DNA of 64,000 bases from Rutidosis leptorrhynchoides (Eukaryota; Streptophyta; Magnoliopsida; Asterales; Asteraceae), in the NCBI RefSeq assembly GCF_046630445.1, contig NC_092335.1, forward strand, positions 633,072,001 to 633,136,000. The letters run 5' to 3'. The notes under the pieces were generated by a model. It did no database searches. It had not been told where the DNA came from and saw only the letters and a program-made list of their open reading frames with translations. A program made the translations under genes and the position numbers. Positions 19,998 to 32,344 of the stretch are shown here, in pieces; position 1 is the first letter of the stretch, and each line of letters begins with the position of its first letter.

Positions 19998-22283
19998 TTA
20001 GATGTATGACGTTTCATATGCTTGGTCTCTCAATTCGGCGAGTTCGTTCATTTGCATTTTCCTATGTTTTCCGGTAACTAAGGGATCGAGGTTGCAGGCC
20101 TTCAGCACCCAGAGAGCTTTATATTCAAGTTCAAGCGGAAGGTGACAAGCTTTTCCATAGATCATGCGGTAGGGTGTAGTTCCTAGAGGATTCTTGTAAG
20201 CAGTCCGGAATGCCCACAGAGCATTATCTAGCTTTTCGGCCCATTTATTTCTATGATGGCCGACAGTTCGTTCTAAGATTCTTTTGAGTTCTCTGTTCGT
20301 GACCTTTGCTTGTACGTTGGTCTGTAGATGATAGGCAGTGGACATTTTGTGGGTAACTCCGTATTGTTGCATCACCTTCATAAATTGAGTATTACAGAAG
20401 TGTGTGCCTCTATCACTTATTATAGCACGGGGAGCTCCAAATCTGCAGAAGAGTCTCTTCAGGAAGTTGGTGACGACTTTGGCATCATTAGTTGGAAATG
20501 CTTGGGCTTCGACCCATTTAGAGACGTAATTTACTGCTACGAGGACATATTCTTTCCCATTAGAATTTGGGAATGGGCCCATGAAGTCTAATCCCCATAT
20601 ATCGAAGATCTCGCAAGCTTGAATATTAGTCCGAGGCATCTCATTCTTCATAGAGATAATACCTTGCTTTTGGCATGCGTCGCAACGCTTTACAAGCTCT
20701 TGCGCATCTCGGAATATAGACGGCCAATATAATCCTGATTCGTAGACTTTTCTCGCGGTTAAATTTGCTCCATGATGACCTCCAGTTGGTCCATGGTGAC
20801 ATTGGTGAAGAATCCCTGCTGCTTGCTTTTCATCTACGCACCTCCTGATTATCTGATCAGGGCAAATTCTAAACAGGTAAGGATCTTCCCGATAGTAGTA
20901 CTTGGCATCCCTGAAGACCTTCCTTCTTCGGGAGGTGCTCATTCCCTTTTGTACTACTCCGGAAACTAGGTAGTTGGCCATGTCGGCATACCAAGGAGTG
21001 TCAGTAAATTGTGATCCTATGTGAGTTTGTCCTAAACTCATAAGCTGTTCTTCCGGAAATTTATCTCTGATATCTTGTTCTGCAAGTTTTTCCATCGCTG
21101 GGTTCTCCAAACGACTAAGATGATCAGCTGCGACGTTCTCTGCTCCTTTCTTATCATTAATCTCAATATCGAATTCCTGAAGGAGTAAGATCCATCGTAG
21201 GAGTCTTGGTTTCGCGTCTTGCTTAGTGAATATATATTTGGGGGCTGAATGATATGTATAGACTATAGTTTTGGAAAGGATGAGATAGGAATGAAATTTG
21301 TCGAAGGCGAACACTACAGCTAGCAGCTCCTTTTCTGTGGTAGTGTAATTCTCTTGAGCTCCGGTTAAGGTTTTGCTTGCGTAATAGATTGGATGAAAGT
21401 GTTTATCTACCCATTGTCCAAGCACAGATCCAACTGCAAAATCACTTGCATCACACATGATTTCAAAGGGTAGACTCCAATCAGGAGCTATCATGATGGG
21501 TGCATGTGTTAGCTGTTCTTTTAGATAGTTGAATGCTTTTCGACATTCTTCATCGAAGACAAACGGGACTTCCTTTCCTAGGAGATGAGTGAGAGGTCGT
21601 GTGACCTTTGAAAAATCCTTAATGAAGCGTCGGTAGAAACCGGCGTGTCCTAGGAAACTCCTTACCGCTCTTACTGTGGTAGGTTCTGGAAGCTTAGTAA
21701 TGGTCTCAATCTTAGCCTTATCAACTTTTATTCCTGCTTTTGAAATCTTATGTCCTAAAACTATCCCTTCTTTTACCATGAAGTGACATTTTTCCCAATT
21801 CAGAACTAAATTCGACTCTTCACACCGGGTGAGCATCTTGTCAAGGTTTGAAAGGAATGAATCAAAGGTACTACCAAAGACTGAGAAGTCATCCATGAAG
21901 ACTTCCATACAACGTTCAATCATGTCGTGGAATATTGCTACCATGCATCGCTGGAATGTAGATGGTGCATTGCATAACCCAAAGGGCATACGTCGATAAG
22001 CAAATGTTCCATAAGGACATGTAAAGGTTGTTTTCTCTTGGTCATTTGGATCGAGGGGAATTTGAAAATAGCCGGAAAAATCGTCAATGAAATAGTAGTA
22101 TTCATTTCCTGATAGACGTTCCAACATTTGATCGATGAAAAGTAATGGAAAATGATCCTTCCGGGTTGCATCGTTTAGTTTACGATAATCTATGCAGACC
22201 CTCCAATCGGTGACTTCCCGAGTTGGAATAAGTTCATTATTCTCATTTTGAGTTACGGTTGTCCCTCCCTTTTTGGGTACCAC
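19998..22283 (-). CDS. A3 reverse transcriptase-RNase H-integrase
   Basis: A 761-residue frame in classic Gypsy order. Reverse transcriptase comes first (WRVCIDYRKLND, then the active-site FMDDFSVFG near residue 130). RNase H follows (FEIMCDASDFAVGSVLGQ near 270). Integrase has an HHCC zinc finger (H-x3-H spaced from CDAC near 500-550) and a catalytic core with WGLDFMGPFP and ISDRGTHF. No chromodomain is visible. The integrase C-terminal region ([19 protein letters not shown] types) continues to about 19.73 kb but is not in the same uninterrupted frame. Upstream, codons reading KEVIKLLDAGLIYPISDSPWVSPVQ precede the given start in two short runs (KEVIKLLDAG and IYPISDSPWVSPVQ), so the real reverse transcriptase domain starts further up. 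It is a fossil. Confidence 0.85.
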   Translation of the reverse strand: MVPKKGGTTVTQNENNELIPTREVTDWRVCIDYRKLNDATRKDHFPLLFIDQMLERLSGNEYYYFIDDFSGYFQIPLDPNDQEKTTFTCPYGTFAYRRMPFGLCNAPSTFQRCMVAIFHDMIERCMEVFMDDFSVFGSTFDSFLSNLDKMLTRCEESNLVLNWEKCHFMVKEGIVLGHKISKAGIKVDKAKIETITKLPEPTTVRAVRSFLGHAGFYRRFIKDFSKVTRPLTHLLGKEVPFVFDEECRKAFNYLKEQLTHAPIMIAPDWSLPFEIMCDASDFAVGSVLGQWVDKHFHPIYYASKTLTGAQENYTTTEKELLAVVFAFDKFHSYLILSKTIVYTYHSAPKYIFTKQDAKPRLLRWILLLQEFDIEINDKKGAENVAADHLSRLENPAMEKLAEQDIRDKFPEEQLMSLGQTHIGSQFTDTPWYADMANYLVSGVVQKGMSTSRRRKVFRDAKYYYREDPYLFRICPDQIIRRCVDEKQAAGILHQCHHGPTGGHHGANLTARKVYESGLYWPSIFRDAQELVKRCDACQKQGIISMKNEMPRTNIQACEIFDIWGLDFMGPFPNSNGKEYVLVAVNYVSKWVEAQAFPTNDAKVVTNFLKRLFCRFGAPRAIISDRGTHFCNTQFMKVMQQYGVTHKMSTAYHLQTNVQAKVTNRELKRILERTVGHHRNKWAEKLDNALWAFRTAYKNPLGTTPYRMIYGKACHLPLELEYKALWVLKACNLDPLVTGKHRKMQMNELAELRDQAYETSYI

Positions 22284-22411
22284 TTGAACAGGACTAACCC
22301 ATGGCGAATCAGAGATAGGATAGATCAGACCGGCGTCTAGAAGTTTGATTACTTCTTTCTTGACGACTTTATGCTTGGGTTTAATTGGTGTATTAGGACC
22401 ATTCTCACTTG

Positions 22412-23674
22412 TGTTAGTGATTATTGGTTAGTTTGGGCGCGGTTTGAGCTTGGAAGTGCAATTGGGTCGAAATTGCACTAGTTGACAATTTGAGTTGATT
22501 TGTAAATCCACCCTAATTGTGTTGTTTGTTTATGTGATAAATGGAATAGGTACGTTCCATTGGCGAATTGCGGGATTTGGATTGCACTTCATCGAGGCGT
22601 TTAAGGTGAGTGTAAATTTACTATGCACATGTGTATGTGTAAAATGGGTGCGTGTGTGTAGAGTGACCCTTGCTTGGGTTTACTCTATGTTGGTGTGGGT
22701 GAATGGACTCCTCTTGTGCTTCGGGTCCATGGGATACGCTTATGCGTTTTGGGTTATACCCTTGGTGTGGTGATTGGGCTAGCGTTTTGGATAACCCTTT
22801 TTGGCGATGGGTTGCTAGCATTTGTTGTTGAGGAAATGAATCTCGGTTAGTGCGGATTCATGATGACTCGGGTAGTTCGGTCATCTTGGTGATGAGGTGG
22901 TGAATTTCGGGTTGTGTGAATTCACTAAGGCTCGGGTAGTTCGGTCAACCTCGGTTGTTGAAGTGGTGAAGGAAGTGAATCTCGGGTAGTGTGAATTCAC
23001 TAAGGCCCGGGTAGTTCGGCCAACCTTCATGTGGTTTGGGTTAAGGGGTTAACCTTATCGATATTGTTGATTATATTTATTGTATACGCGTATATACTTA
23101 TTGTTGTGTTGTAGCTAATCTTGTGGCATTAGCTTGGTGATTACGTAGCGTGTAGCTACTTTGTGTATGTGCTCTTTTGTAGTTTGTTTACCATGCGGAG
23201 CCGGTATGTGTTTATTTTGATGCTTGGTGATGCGTAGCCATTCTATGCATATGTATGTGTATTGTATCTTTACATTCACTAAGCATTAGCTTACCCTCTC
23301 GTTGTTGATATTTTTATAGGTTCGCGTGATGGCGGCTCGGGTAAGCATGGGGATTAGAGATCTTGGCTAGGTTGCTTTAGAAGATCTTGCTTTTGTACTC
23401 AATTAGGATTTGGGTAGCGTAGTCCCAAATCACCATGCTCGGTTTTGTGTAAACGTAACTAGTCGGGTCATAATGATTATAACCGGTTTATGATTTAACT
23501 TACATATTATTGTATTAAGGAATTAAATTATTGTTGTACGTTTTTAAGTTCGTTGAACTTACTTTGATAAAAATAGGTTTTGGAAATTGTGTAATGGGAC
23601 CTAAATGTTATTAATGTGTATTAAAAAGGAAAAGAATTTTACGGGCCGGTTTTAATACGGGTTGGGTTGTTTCA
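22412..23674 (+). mobile_element. Probable Tekay-type LTR fragment interrupting A3
   Basis: A3 pol similarity stops near 22411, and a segment of different character follows, ending TTGGGTTGTTTCA at 23674, a Gypsy-LTR-like CA end. It holds a tandem repeat (22837-23030) and no coding sequence. I found no target duplication and no clear TG partner (TGTTAGTGA near 22414 is a candidate), so its boundaries and identity are tentative. Confidence 0.4.
22837..23030. repeat. Three imperfect tandem units with CTCGGGTAGTTCGG
   Basis: GAATCTCGG...ATTCA...CTCGGGTAGTTCGGTCA recurs three times at roughly 65-75 bp spacing, with drift between copies. Confidence 0.75.
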
Positions 23675-24105
23675 AACGTGCCGTGTTGATTGAACACTAA
23701 TCACAAACGGAAAGAATCTGTCGGTTTAAGTTGGCAAAACCTTAAATGAAAACTAACAACCATTCCATCATACTAATGAGATCATATCAATTCAAACATT
23801 ATACAGCATCACATTTAATATACTGATAGTAAAGTAGATAGAAACCTAATGAATACCTAAACAGTTGATATGACTAAGACCTAAAGCAACAATCAGACAA
23901 GAACATGCAATGGGCTTGGGTCACACAGTGAAGGCACTAACTAGATCTTAACAGCTCCTAAGAGGTCTCCTCGGAACAGTCAATAGGCATACTAGGTCAT
24001 TCATGTCTCAATTCCTAAGTTCCGTGTCCTAAAAGCGCATTAAATGCCTCTCGGGAACTCCGGCCATGCCGAGTTCATAGAATCTTCAGATACAGTATAA
24101 CCAGG
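23675..24105 (-). repeat. A3 leading LTR, inner part
   Basis: Minus-strand LTR sequence continuing the 35716-36577 part across the Tekay-type insertion (junction marked by GGTCT). Relatedness to the A1 LTR is clear in the outer part and weak here. No gene. Confidence 0.55.
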
Positions 24106-24110
24106 GGTCT
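24106..24110. repeat. Target-site duplication of the Tekay-type element, left copy (GGTCT)
   Basis: GGTCT precedes TTTAACGACC and recurs at 35711-35715, right after the other LTR. Confidence 0.9.
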
Positions 24111-27100
24111 TTTAACGACCCGTCAAAGTACACTTGACGACCATCGTCTTGGTCCCACAGCTTGATCATATCTCTATATGAATTTAATAAATAACCTTGC
24201 ATTCTTTATTTAAAAATGATTTCCTATAAAGGAAACCTATCAAAATATGTAAGTTTAGAAAAACCATACATTATTACTTAACCAAAAGTTGACCAAAACC
24301 AAGTCAACAACATCCACTATTAAATGTATCAAAATAGAATGCAAGTTAATGTTTAACAAAAGCTGCCATCATAAATATGCAGACTCTCTAAGCACAGCGG
24401 AAGCAATCAATCATGAACCTGAGAATAAAACATGCGAGTAACTGTCAACAAAAATGTTGAGTGAATTATAGGTTTAATATTGCAAACAATATTTAATTTA
24501 AACCATAAAAATTTATGTTTGAAAACATAAAATCTCCCTTTTTGGACCACAAAATTATATGCTAGAAAACATATAAAAACATTATTCCATTTTTCGTGAG
24601 CCACCTGGTAACCACTTAACCATTTATTTACCCTTGCAAAACACAATAAATAATATACACCGAACAAGTGTATCTTCAACTAAATACGAAGTACTAAACA
24701 TTCTGATTATAAATTGCTAGCGCGACTAGCTCGAAATGGGGTTGTCAAACCCGATAGATCTATCCGTAGGATTCGCGTTCACCAGTAGAAACCAGTGATT
24801 ACAATTACCAGATTAGGGAATATTTTTGTTCGACTCACAATGAATAATTTAAACCAACTTCCACTTGTGTCCAATACGTAAAAATAAAATGCATGTATTC
24901 TCATCCCAAAAGATTTAAAATAGAAAAATGGGACTATAACTCACCTTAATAGCAAACGAAGTAACCACACAAATACGCAAATAGCAAACGAAGTAAAGTG
25001 ATCAGGAATGATCACAACGCCGACCTATAAATAAAGCAGGTCGATATAAATAACTAACTTAGGTCAAGTCTTAGTATGATAGTTATTGTACATGTTGCAA
25101 GTAGACATAGAACAACACTCAACATGCATCGGTTTGATCGAAACAGCGTACGGACACACACTTTCTATTTTTAGAAAGTTTCTATTTTTAGCAGGTTTCC
25201 ATTTTTGGAAAGTTTCTATTTTAGGAAAGTTTCTATTTTAGAAAAGTTTCTATTTTTGGAAATTTTCTATTTTAGGAAAGTTTCTATTTTAGGAAAGTTT
25301 CTATTTTAGGAAAGTTTCTATTTTTGGAAAGTTTCCATATTTAGAAAGTTTCTATTTTTAGAAAGTTTTAAGTTAGAAAAGTTTCCTAATTTAGAAAGTC
25401 AACAAAAGTCAACTGAAAGTCAAAGTCAACCGAAATTCAACTCAAAAGTCAACCTTGGTCAAACATAGTCAACATTAATTTTAAAAGTGTAAGTTGTAAT
25501 AATAATATAAGTTATAATGTTAATTAAAGTTAAATATGTAAAATTATGTCATAACATAAGTTTAACTAAATTAAAATGAATTATTAAAGTTAACATAAGT
25601 TTAAATGATATAATTAATATAACATAAGTATTTAATTAATTAATTAAATATTAGTCATAATATAAGTATTATTAATTAGTAATAAATTTTAAATCATATC
25701 ATAAGTATTATTAATTAATAATGAATTATTAATCATATCATAAGTTTCTAATTATAATTATTAAATCATAAGTATTTAATAATTAAATTATAATTAAATA
25801 ATAACTAAGCCTTATAATAATTAAATAATTAATTAATCCTTATTATAAGTCTTATTATAACAATCTCATAATATAAGTTTAATACTTACCATAAGTATTT
25901 TTCATTAATAATAAAAGTATTATTAATCATAAGTTTAATTAAAAGTTTGATAAAATCATAATTAATTAATAAATGATATAATAAACATGTATATCATAAG
26001 TCTTAAATTAAAATAATTACTTTTTATAACATAAGTAATTTATTAATAATGAAATTCATTATTTATATCATAAGTCATAATTAATAACCATAAGTTTTAA
26101 TTAAAAGTTCATCGGGTCATAACTTGAGCCCCGGGAATCGATTTTCGGCGAGTCTTATATATATCTTCGCCTAACCAACCCACTCGACACATTAGTGTGC
26201 TCATGAACACCCCAAGAACAGCAAACAAGTCGTGACTTACAGCCATAAATCAACTTGTAGCTTTAATCCGTTCAAAAACTTGTTTTAGTCATACCGGGTG
26301 ATCCGTGGCTCGGATTTCGATGACCCGAACATGAAAGTTCATCCCATCATCAATCCTAACACAATAGTACACCATAAAGACTCCAAAAATGATCACAAAG
26401 TCGGACCATACCTGTACCAATTCGTTCTCCCATTTTAATTTCAATTAAACACCATTTTGATCATATCTAGAGCTTCGGGAATCGAAATGACATGAATCCG
26501 GAGTCTAAAATTAATGTCTTGATGAGAGGAACTCATCTAAACATTTTAATTTCACTTTTATATCAGTTATACTTACAGAAAACAATAATCAAACCGCTGT
26601 CCCAAAACAATCAAACCGAAAACATGAATTAACGAGCATTTCTACGCATACAATCAACAATCCAACAACATACAAGTACTATATCATTAACATACACATG
26701 AAATCAGTAAATAAAAATGAAAATTGAAAAGTTAGGCTTTATAAGTATACCCTAATCAAAGAACAAGGAGATGGATGATGAAGAACATGAATTGAATCAC
26801 CCGATTAAGCAAATAACCTTAAGAAATGATGAATAATTGTATACGAATCATTGGTGGCTGATTTTTGGTGTTGTATGGACCTAGGTCACGGCCTAGGTGA
26901 GAGGGGATGAGAGGAGAAAGTGATTTAGGGTTTTGATAAATGAAAGTGTGTGAAATGAGAGCAAAATGGACCTAGTTCAATATTTTCCACAAAATGAATG
27001 GGTAAGAAGGCCTAGTTCGGCCGAGTTGGATATGGGGATGGGCCCCACATTGCCCAAAATGATTAAATGTATAATAGCTTGTGGCTCGAATGCCCGAACG

Positions 27101-27473
27101 AAGCCCGATTCGCGAAAACGCTACTACGCGATTGATTTTTCGGAAAGATAACAAATACGCGACGAATAAAATATATAAACACTATATATAATCATATGAC
27201 ATCAAAATATCATATTTAAAATAATTTGGATTTAAAAATCCCAAAAGCTTGACCGTTGGTTTGAAAACCGAAAAGATTCGCAGGATAGAAACTCACGACA
27301 CGTAGAAACGTACAACTTCAAATATGAATATAAATATTCATATAACACATAATAATTGATATATTATTATTAAAATAATAATATAGGTCATATAAATGGC
27401 GTGGCACGAATAACAGTTAACGGTCGTTAAATAGTTAACGGTAAAAGATAACGGAAAAAGTAGGGTCGTTACA
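24111..27473 (-). repeat. Tekay-type 3' LTR (3363 bp)
   Basis: Direct copy of 32345-35710. Holds a GAAAGTTTCTATTTT array and a very AT-rich block (25.5-26.1 kb). Short open frames (for example near 26966-27154) recur in both LTRs and are chance. Confidence 0.9.
25160..25400. repeat. GAAAGTTTCTATTTTAG tandem array, left LTR
   Basis: A 17-18-bp unit of the form GGAAAGTTTCTATTTTA is repeated about 13 times, with variants (TTTTTGG, TTTTAGG, TCCATTT). The matching array in the other LTR is at 33397-33625 and differs slightly in unit order and length. Confidence 0.85.
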
Positions 27474-27485
27474 GTACCTTCCCGT
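27474..27485 (-). promoter_or_regulatory. Polypurine tract of the Tekay-type element
   Basis: Minus-strand reading ACGGGAAGGTAC directly before the 3' LTR start TGTAACG; this is the expected position. Confidence 0.6.
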
Positions 27486-27529
27486 TACGGAAATTTCGTC
27501 CCGAAATTTAAGCAAGTGCAGGGGTTGAC

Positions 27530-30115
27530 TCAGCATCTGAGAACAAATGCGGGTACTTCTGCTTCATCTGATCTTCACGCTTCCAAGTGAACTCGGGACC
27601 GCGTCTGGCATTCCGTCTAACTCGAACGATAGGAATCCTACTTTGCTTGAGGGTCTTAACCTCTCGATCCATAATCTCGACAGGTTCCTAAATAAAATGG
27701 GGTTGTTTATCAACATGAAGTTCATCAAGAGGAATAGTCTCATCGGCCTCGGCCAAACACTTCTTCAAATTCGACACGTGAAAAACGTCGTGAACAGCAC
27801 CGAGTTCTTGTGGCAATTTCAAACGATAAGCCACGGGTCCAACTCTCTCAATAATCTCAAACGGTCCAACAAAACGAGGATTCAACTTCCCCTTTTACCA
27901 AAACGTATCACGCCCTTCCAAGGTGATACCCTCAACATAACACAATCACCAGCCTGAAATTCAATATCGTTCCTTCTCTTATTAGCATAACTCTTTTGCC
28001 GACTTCTGGCGGTTCTTAATCTTTCCTTAATCTGTACGATCTTCTCGGTAGTCTCATGAATAATTTCTGGACCTGTGAGTTGAGCATCCCCAACCTCATT
28101 CCAACAGACAGAAGACCTACACTTTCTACCATACAGAGCTTCAAACGGTGTGGCTTTAATACTTGCATGATAACTTGTTGTTATAAGAAAATTCAGCCAA
28201 CGGCAAGTATCTATCCCAACCATTACCAAAATCAATTACGCATGCCCTCAACATGCCTTCCAACGTTTGGATGGTCCTTTCATTCTGACCATCCGACTGT
28301 GGATGATAAGCGGTGTTCATATCCAATTTAGTTCCCAAAGCATCTTGTAAGGACTGCCAAAACCTCGATGTAAATCGACTGTCTCGGTCCGAAATAATCG
28401 ATACGGGAACACCATGTCTCGAAACAATCTCCTTCAAATACAAACGAGTAAGCTTCTTCATTGAATCTGTTTCCTTAATTGGCAAGAAATGAGTTGACTT
28501 AGTGAGTCGGTCAACAATCACCCAAATGGTATCATAACCACCCACAACTCTCGGTAACTTCGTAATAAAGTCCATCGTAATACCTTCCCACTTCCACTCG
28601 GGAATTTCAGGTTGCACCAAAAGTCCTGACGGTTCTGATGTTCAGCTTTAACCTTAGCACAGGTCAAACACTTAGCCACATACGTAGCCACATCAGCCTT
28701 CAAATGAGGCCACCAATACAGCTCCTTAAGATCGTGATACATCTTTCCTGAACCAGGATGAATAGAGTACCTAGACTTATGAGCCTCATCTAAAACAAGT
28801 TGTCGCAAATTACCAAATTTCAGAACCTAAAGACGTCCAGCTAAAATACCGAGTGCCATCGGTTTGTACCTCAATTGTTTACTCAAGCCTCTGACCTTCC
28901 CGTTACTAAATTCTCCTCCTGCAAGGCTTCTTGTTGTGCCTCAAGAATCTGCCTAGCGAGGTTAGTTCGGATTGTCATATTCAAGGCTCTAAACCTACGA
29001 GGTTCAACTCTCTCTTTTCGACTCAAAGCATCGGCCACAACATTGGCCATTCTAGGATGATATAAAAGTTCGAAATCATAATCATTCAACGTCTTAACCC
29101 GTCATCGCTGCTTCATATTTAGCTGTTTTTGTTCAAGAATATGATGAAGACTCTTGTGATCAGTGTACACTGTACTTTTGACCCCATATAAATAATGTCT
29201 CCAAATCTTAAGTGCAAACACAACAACTCCCAACTCTAAATCATGGGTTGTATAATTCTGTTCATGGATCTTCAACTGACGTGACGCATAAACAATGACT
29301 TCCTTTCGTTGCATCAAAACACAACCAAAGTCTTGACACGAAGCATCACAATAGATAACAAAATCATCATTACCCTCAGGTAGTGATAATATCGGTGCAG
29401 AAGTTAACTTCTTCTTCAGAGTTTGGAAAGCAGACTCTTGTTCACTCTTCCACTCGTACTTCTTCCCCATTAAAGCAGTCAGAGGTTTCGCTACTCGTGA
29501 AAAATCTTGAATGAACCTTCTATAATAGCCTGCCAAACCTAGGAACTGACGAATCTGAGTAGGAGTTTTCAGAAATTTCCCACTTCCCAATTGCCTCAAT
29601 CTTAGTAGGATCAACTTGAATTCCCTGTTTATTAACAACGTGCCCAAGGAATTGCACTTCTTTCAACCAGAATGCACATTTAGAAAAAATTCAGCATACA
29701 GCTCTTCTTTTCTTAACAAATCAAGCACTTATCTTCGTGCTCTTGATCACTTCTTGGAATAGGTAAGGATATCATCGATGAAAACGTTAACGAATTTATC
29801 CAGATATGGGCTACACACACGGTTCATGAGATCCATGAACATAGCAGGTGTGTTGGTCAATCCGGACGACATAACAAGAAATTCGCAGTGACCATAACGG
29901 GTACGGAAAGCGGTTTTTGAAATATCGGTTTCTTTAACGCGCAATTGGTGATAACCAGAATGGAGATCAATCTTAGAATAAATGGACGAACCTTGAAGCT
30001 GATCGAACAGATCATTAATTCTCGGAAAAGGGTAACGATTCTTAATAGTAAGCTTGTTTAACTCGCGATAATCAATACACAATCGGAACGAACCATCTTT
30101 CTTCTTAACAAACAA
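27530..30115 (-). pseudogene. Tekay-type pol: reverse transcriptase, RNase H, integrase, chromodomain (broken)
   Basis: Minus-strand pieces in normal order. Reverse transcriptase is at 29747-30115 ([20 protein letters not shown], active site VFIDDIL). Connection and RNase H are at about 29102-29647 (FVIYCDASCQDFGCVLMQ, DHKSL). The integrase zinc finger is at 28518-28808 and the core at 28156-28620 ([16 protein letters not shown]). The integrase tail ([21 protein letters not shown]) is at 27688-27885 and a chromodomain-like end at about 27530-27690. The chromodomain and the iMet primer site place it in the Tekay/Del chromoviruses. The frame is interrupted several times, so this is a fossil. 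Confidence 0.85.
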
Positions 30116-30129
30116 AACAGGAGCTCCCC

Positions 30130-32330
30130 AAGGGGACGAACAAGGACGAATGAGGTAAAGTTGCAGCCAACAAAGGAAGAAATATGGAGAGTAACCATAT
30201 CAGTGGTAAGATGTTTAAGACAATTCCTTCAAAGGGGATAACGAGGATCATGAACTTCAAAGTAAATTTTCATTACATTTCCGAAAGGAAGACGTACGAA
30301 AGGTGTGATGTTTCAACGAGAGTGAACTTCCTAGTACAATGAGCGAGGAAATCTAGGATTCATTCATATTCTTAAATTTATGTGCGGATGAAAAGAACGC
30401 GAATCATGGGTTATAAAGAATGGCCGACTCCAGGTGAGATGAATCTCCAAAAATAACTTCGCGCACCTCAAAGTAATGAATCCTAGGATTGATGTTTACG
30501 AGGGTGTTGCGGTTGACAACGAATATTGAGAGTAGAAACTCCTCAAATGGTCTAGTGTAATATATATCCATGATACGCACTATAACAACAGTTGGGGTAG
30601 AAACCCACCTAGCGCCTTTTCTACAATAGGGTGACCACCGAGTGTACCCCAGAAAATTGATTTATCGGTCCGCGTTTCGGCCATGTCCAACCATAAGAGG
30701 GAAAATTTTATGAGCGCAAAGACTTTCCAACAAATTTTATAAAACCGGAATTCAAAGTGGTGTAAGAGTTTCTATCAATGAACTTAATGGTAAGTTTCAT
30801 CCTTAAACGGAGGATGAGAAGAACTGTGATCCAAACACTCTGTAGAGTAACGCGAAAATTTGATAAAATCGATCAAAGGAGTTTTGAAAAAGCTCTAAAC
30901 GTTTGACGTGACAACATAAATGAAACGAAGTTCTTAGTAATTTAGAAGCATGTACAACGTGTACCATTTTATATAAAGCAAATTGACTTAGTCAAACAGC
31001 TCAATAAATGAGTGGTTTTTTTTTAAAAAAAATAATTTTGAAGGTATGATTTAGTATATACTAGCCAAAATAGGTAAGGGTAAATTTATTCATTTGAATC
31101 CATACGTACATATATGATTTTATAAATTGTATACATGACAAAATATTTCATTACTTCTATTCGCCCATAATCCCGTGAGAACCGCCAAATTAAACAAATG
31201 TGTAAAACTCCCGATGATAAACAGAGTATCTGTATTTCAGAGGTTACAAGCTGAAGTAAGATCGTGAAAGATCAAGTAAATGACTTGAATCATCGTGCAA
31301 CATTTGACCAACAAATGTTACGAGGTCATGAAAACCAATGAGTTAAATGTTGTTTTGACTATGATCAGGACATAAGTCCTTGGGCCAAAACTGTTCCCGA
31401 GCGAAGCTGTTGCTAACAAGCGAGTTATGAAGGGATAGAGCATGAGATAGATAATCTGGTTAAAACGAGCTTCTCGTATATCAACAATTAAGATAATGAA
31501 TATTTTCCCTACCCATGTAATACATCGGGATTTCTGAATGAGTAGTGTAAAAATTTTCTTTGACTCGCTTTCTATTCCTCATGTCACAATATTAGGACTT
31601 CTTTATGAATTAACGTAATATAATCACGTTGGCCTGACGCCATTATATTTCACTAATTCATAGTTCCATTCCAATAGCACTACATGAGGTCAGGACACGC
31701 GATCAACCTCGAATTTCCACACAATTTCTCTAAAACAATTTCTTAAACAATGTGCTAAGGATAGCACAAGAGACAAAACATCATAAGTAACGAATAGGAG
31801 TAACGATGACATAGAAATGTCTTCGAAGTACCAAAAATCTCTAAAAGTCAAGAATGACGTTTTCTGGTTAAAAACCAAAGCACATAGGCACAACGGCACA
31901 AAGGCACGTAATATAACAAGAATGTTATATACCTAAACATAAAAGCTGACATTAAAATGCCGAGCATTTAGAAGTCAAGAATGACATCTCACGTAATATA
32001 ACTCAAACGTTATATACATAACCATAATAGATGACATACAAATGTCTAGAATTTTAGAAGTCAAGAATGACATCCCTCGGTTTCACTACCCGAGGTGTTC
32101 TTATAAGGATAAGTTCGCATGAGTCGGAGAATACGTTTAAGTCGGAATGGGAGTTCCTCCCGGATTGAGAATATAATAGAGATGTATGTATGATAACAAT
32201 ATACATACCAATACGATACAAATAATCACATATAATAATATATTATAGGCCGGGCTGTAGACTAGACTCACTAATGCACCCTATTGACTCGGGTAACGAC
32301 ATCAATGCAGCCTAATTCCCTACAACCAAC
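30130..32330 (-). other. Tekay-type internal region without recognisable gag or protease
   Basis: In this family, gag and protease should lie between the primer site and reverse transcriptase. I see no gag, zinc-knuckle or D-T/S-G protease motif here, and no long open frame. 31.9-32.1 kb has a direct repeat (GTCAAGAATGACAT and ACGTTATATAC recur). The tract is either foreign replacement sequence or badly decayed. Confidence 0.6.
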
Positions 32331-32342
32331 GCTCTGATACCA
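32331..32342 (-). promoter_or_regulatory. Primer-binding site, tRNA-iMet type
   Basis: Minus-strand reading TGGTATCAGAGC, the classic plant initiator-Met primer site, two bases from the 5' LTR. Confidence 0.9.
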
Positions 32343-32344
32343 AC

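Larger units (their letters stand above)
18700..22411 (-). mobile_element. Athila-like element A3, pol and downstream part (minus strand)
   Basis: Minus-strand Athila-type polymerase region followed by the hallmark CTTGGGAGGCACCCC (near 19665) and the Pro/Arg-rich frame. A3 is broken: gag and protease are absent between its LTR remnant (23675-24110, 35711-36577) and pol, where a foreign repeat lies, and the coding part has at least one break. The 3' part and 3' LTR are not seen left of 18.7 kb and may lie beyond the window, if A2 inserted into A3. 19393-19660 shows no clear gene. Confidence 0.7.

Noticed and set aside
26966-27154. Paired frames on both strands, repeated at 35202-35390
   Set aside because: LTR copies of the Tekay-type element; not conserved protein-like sequence.
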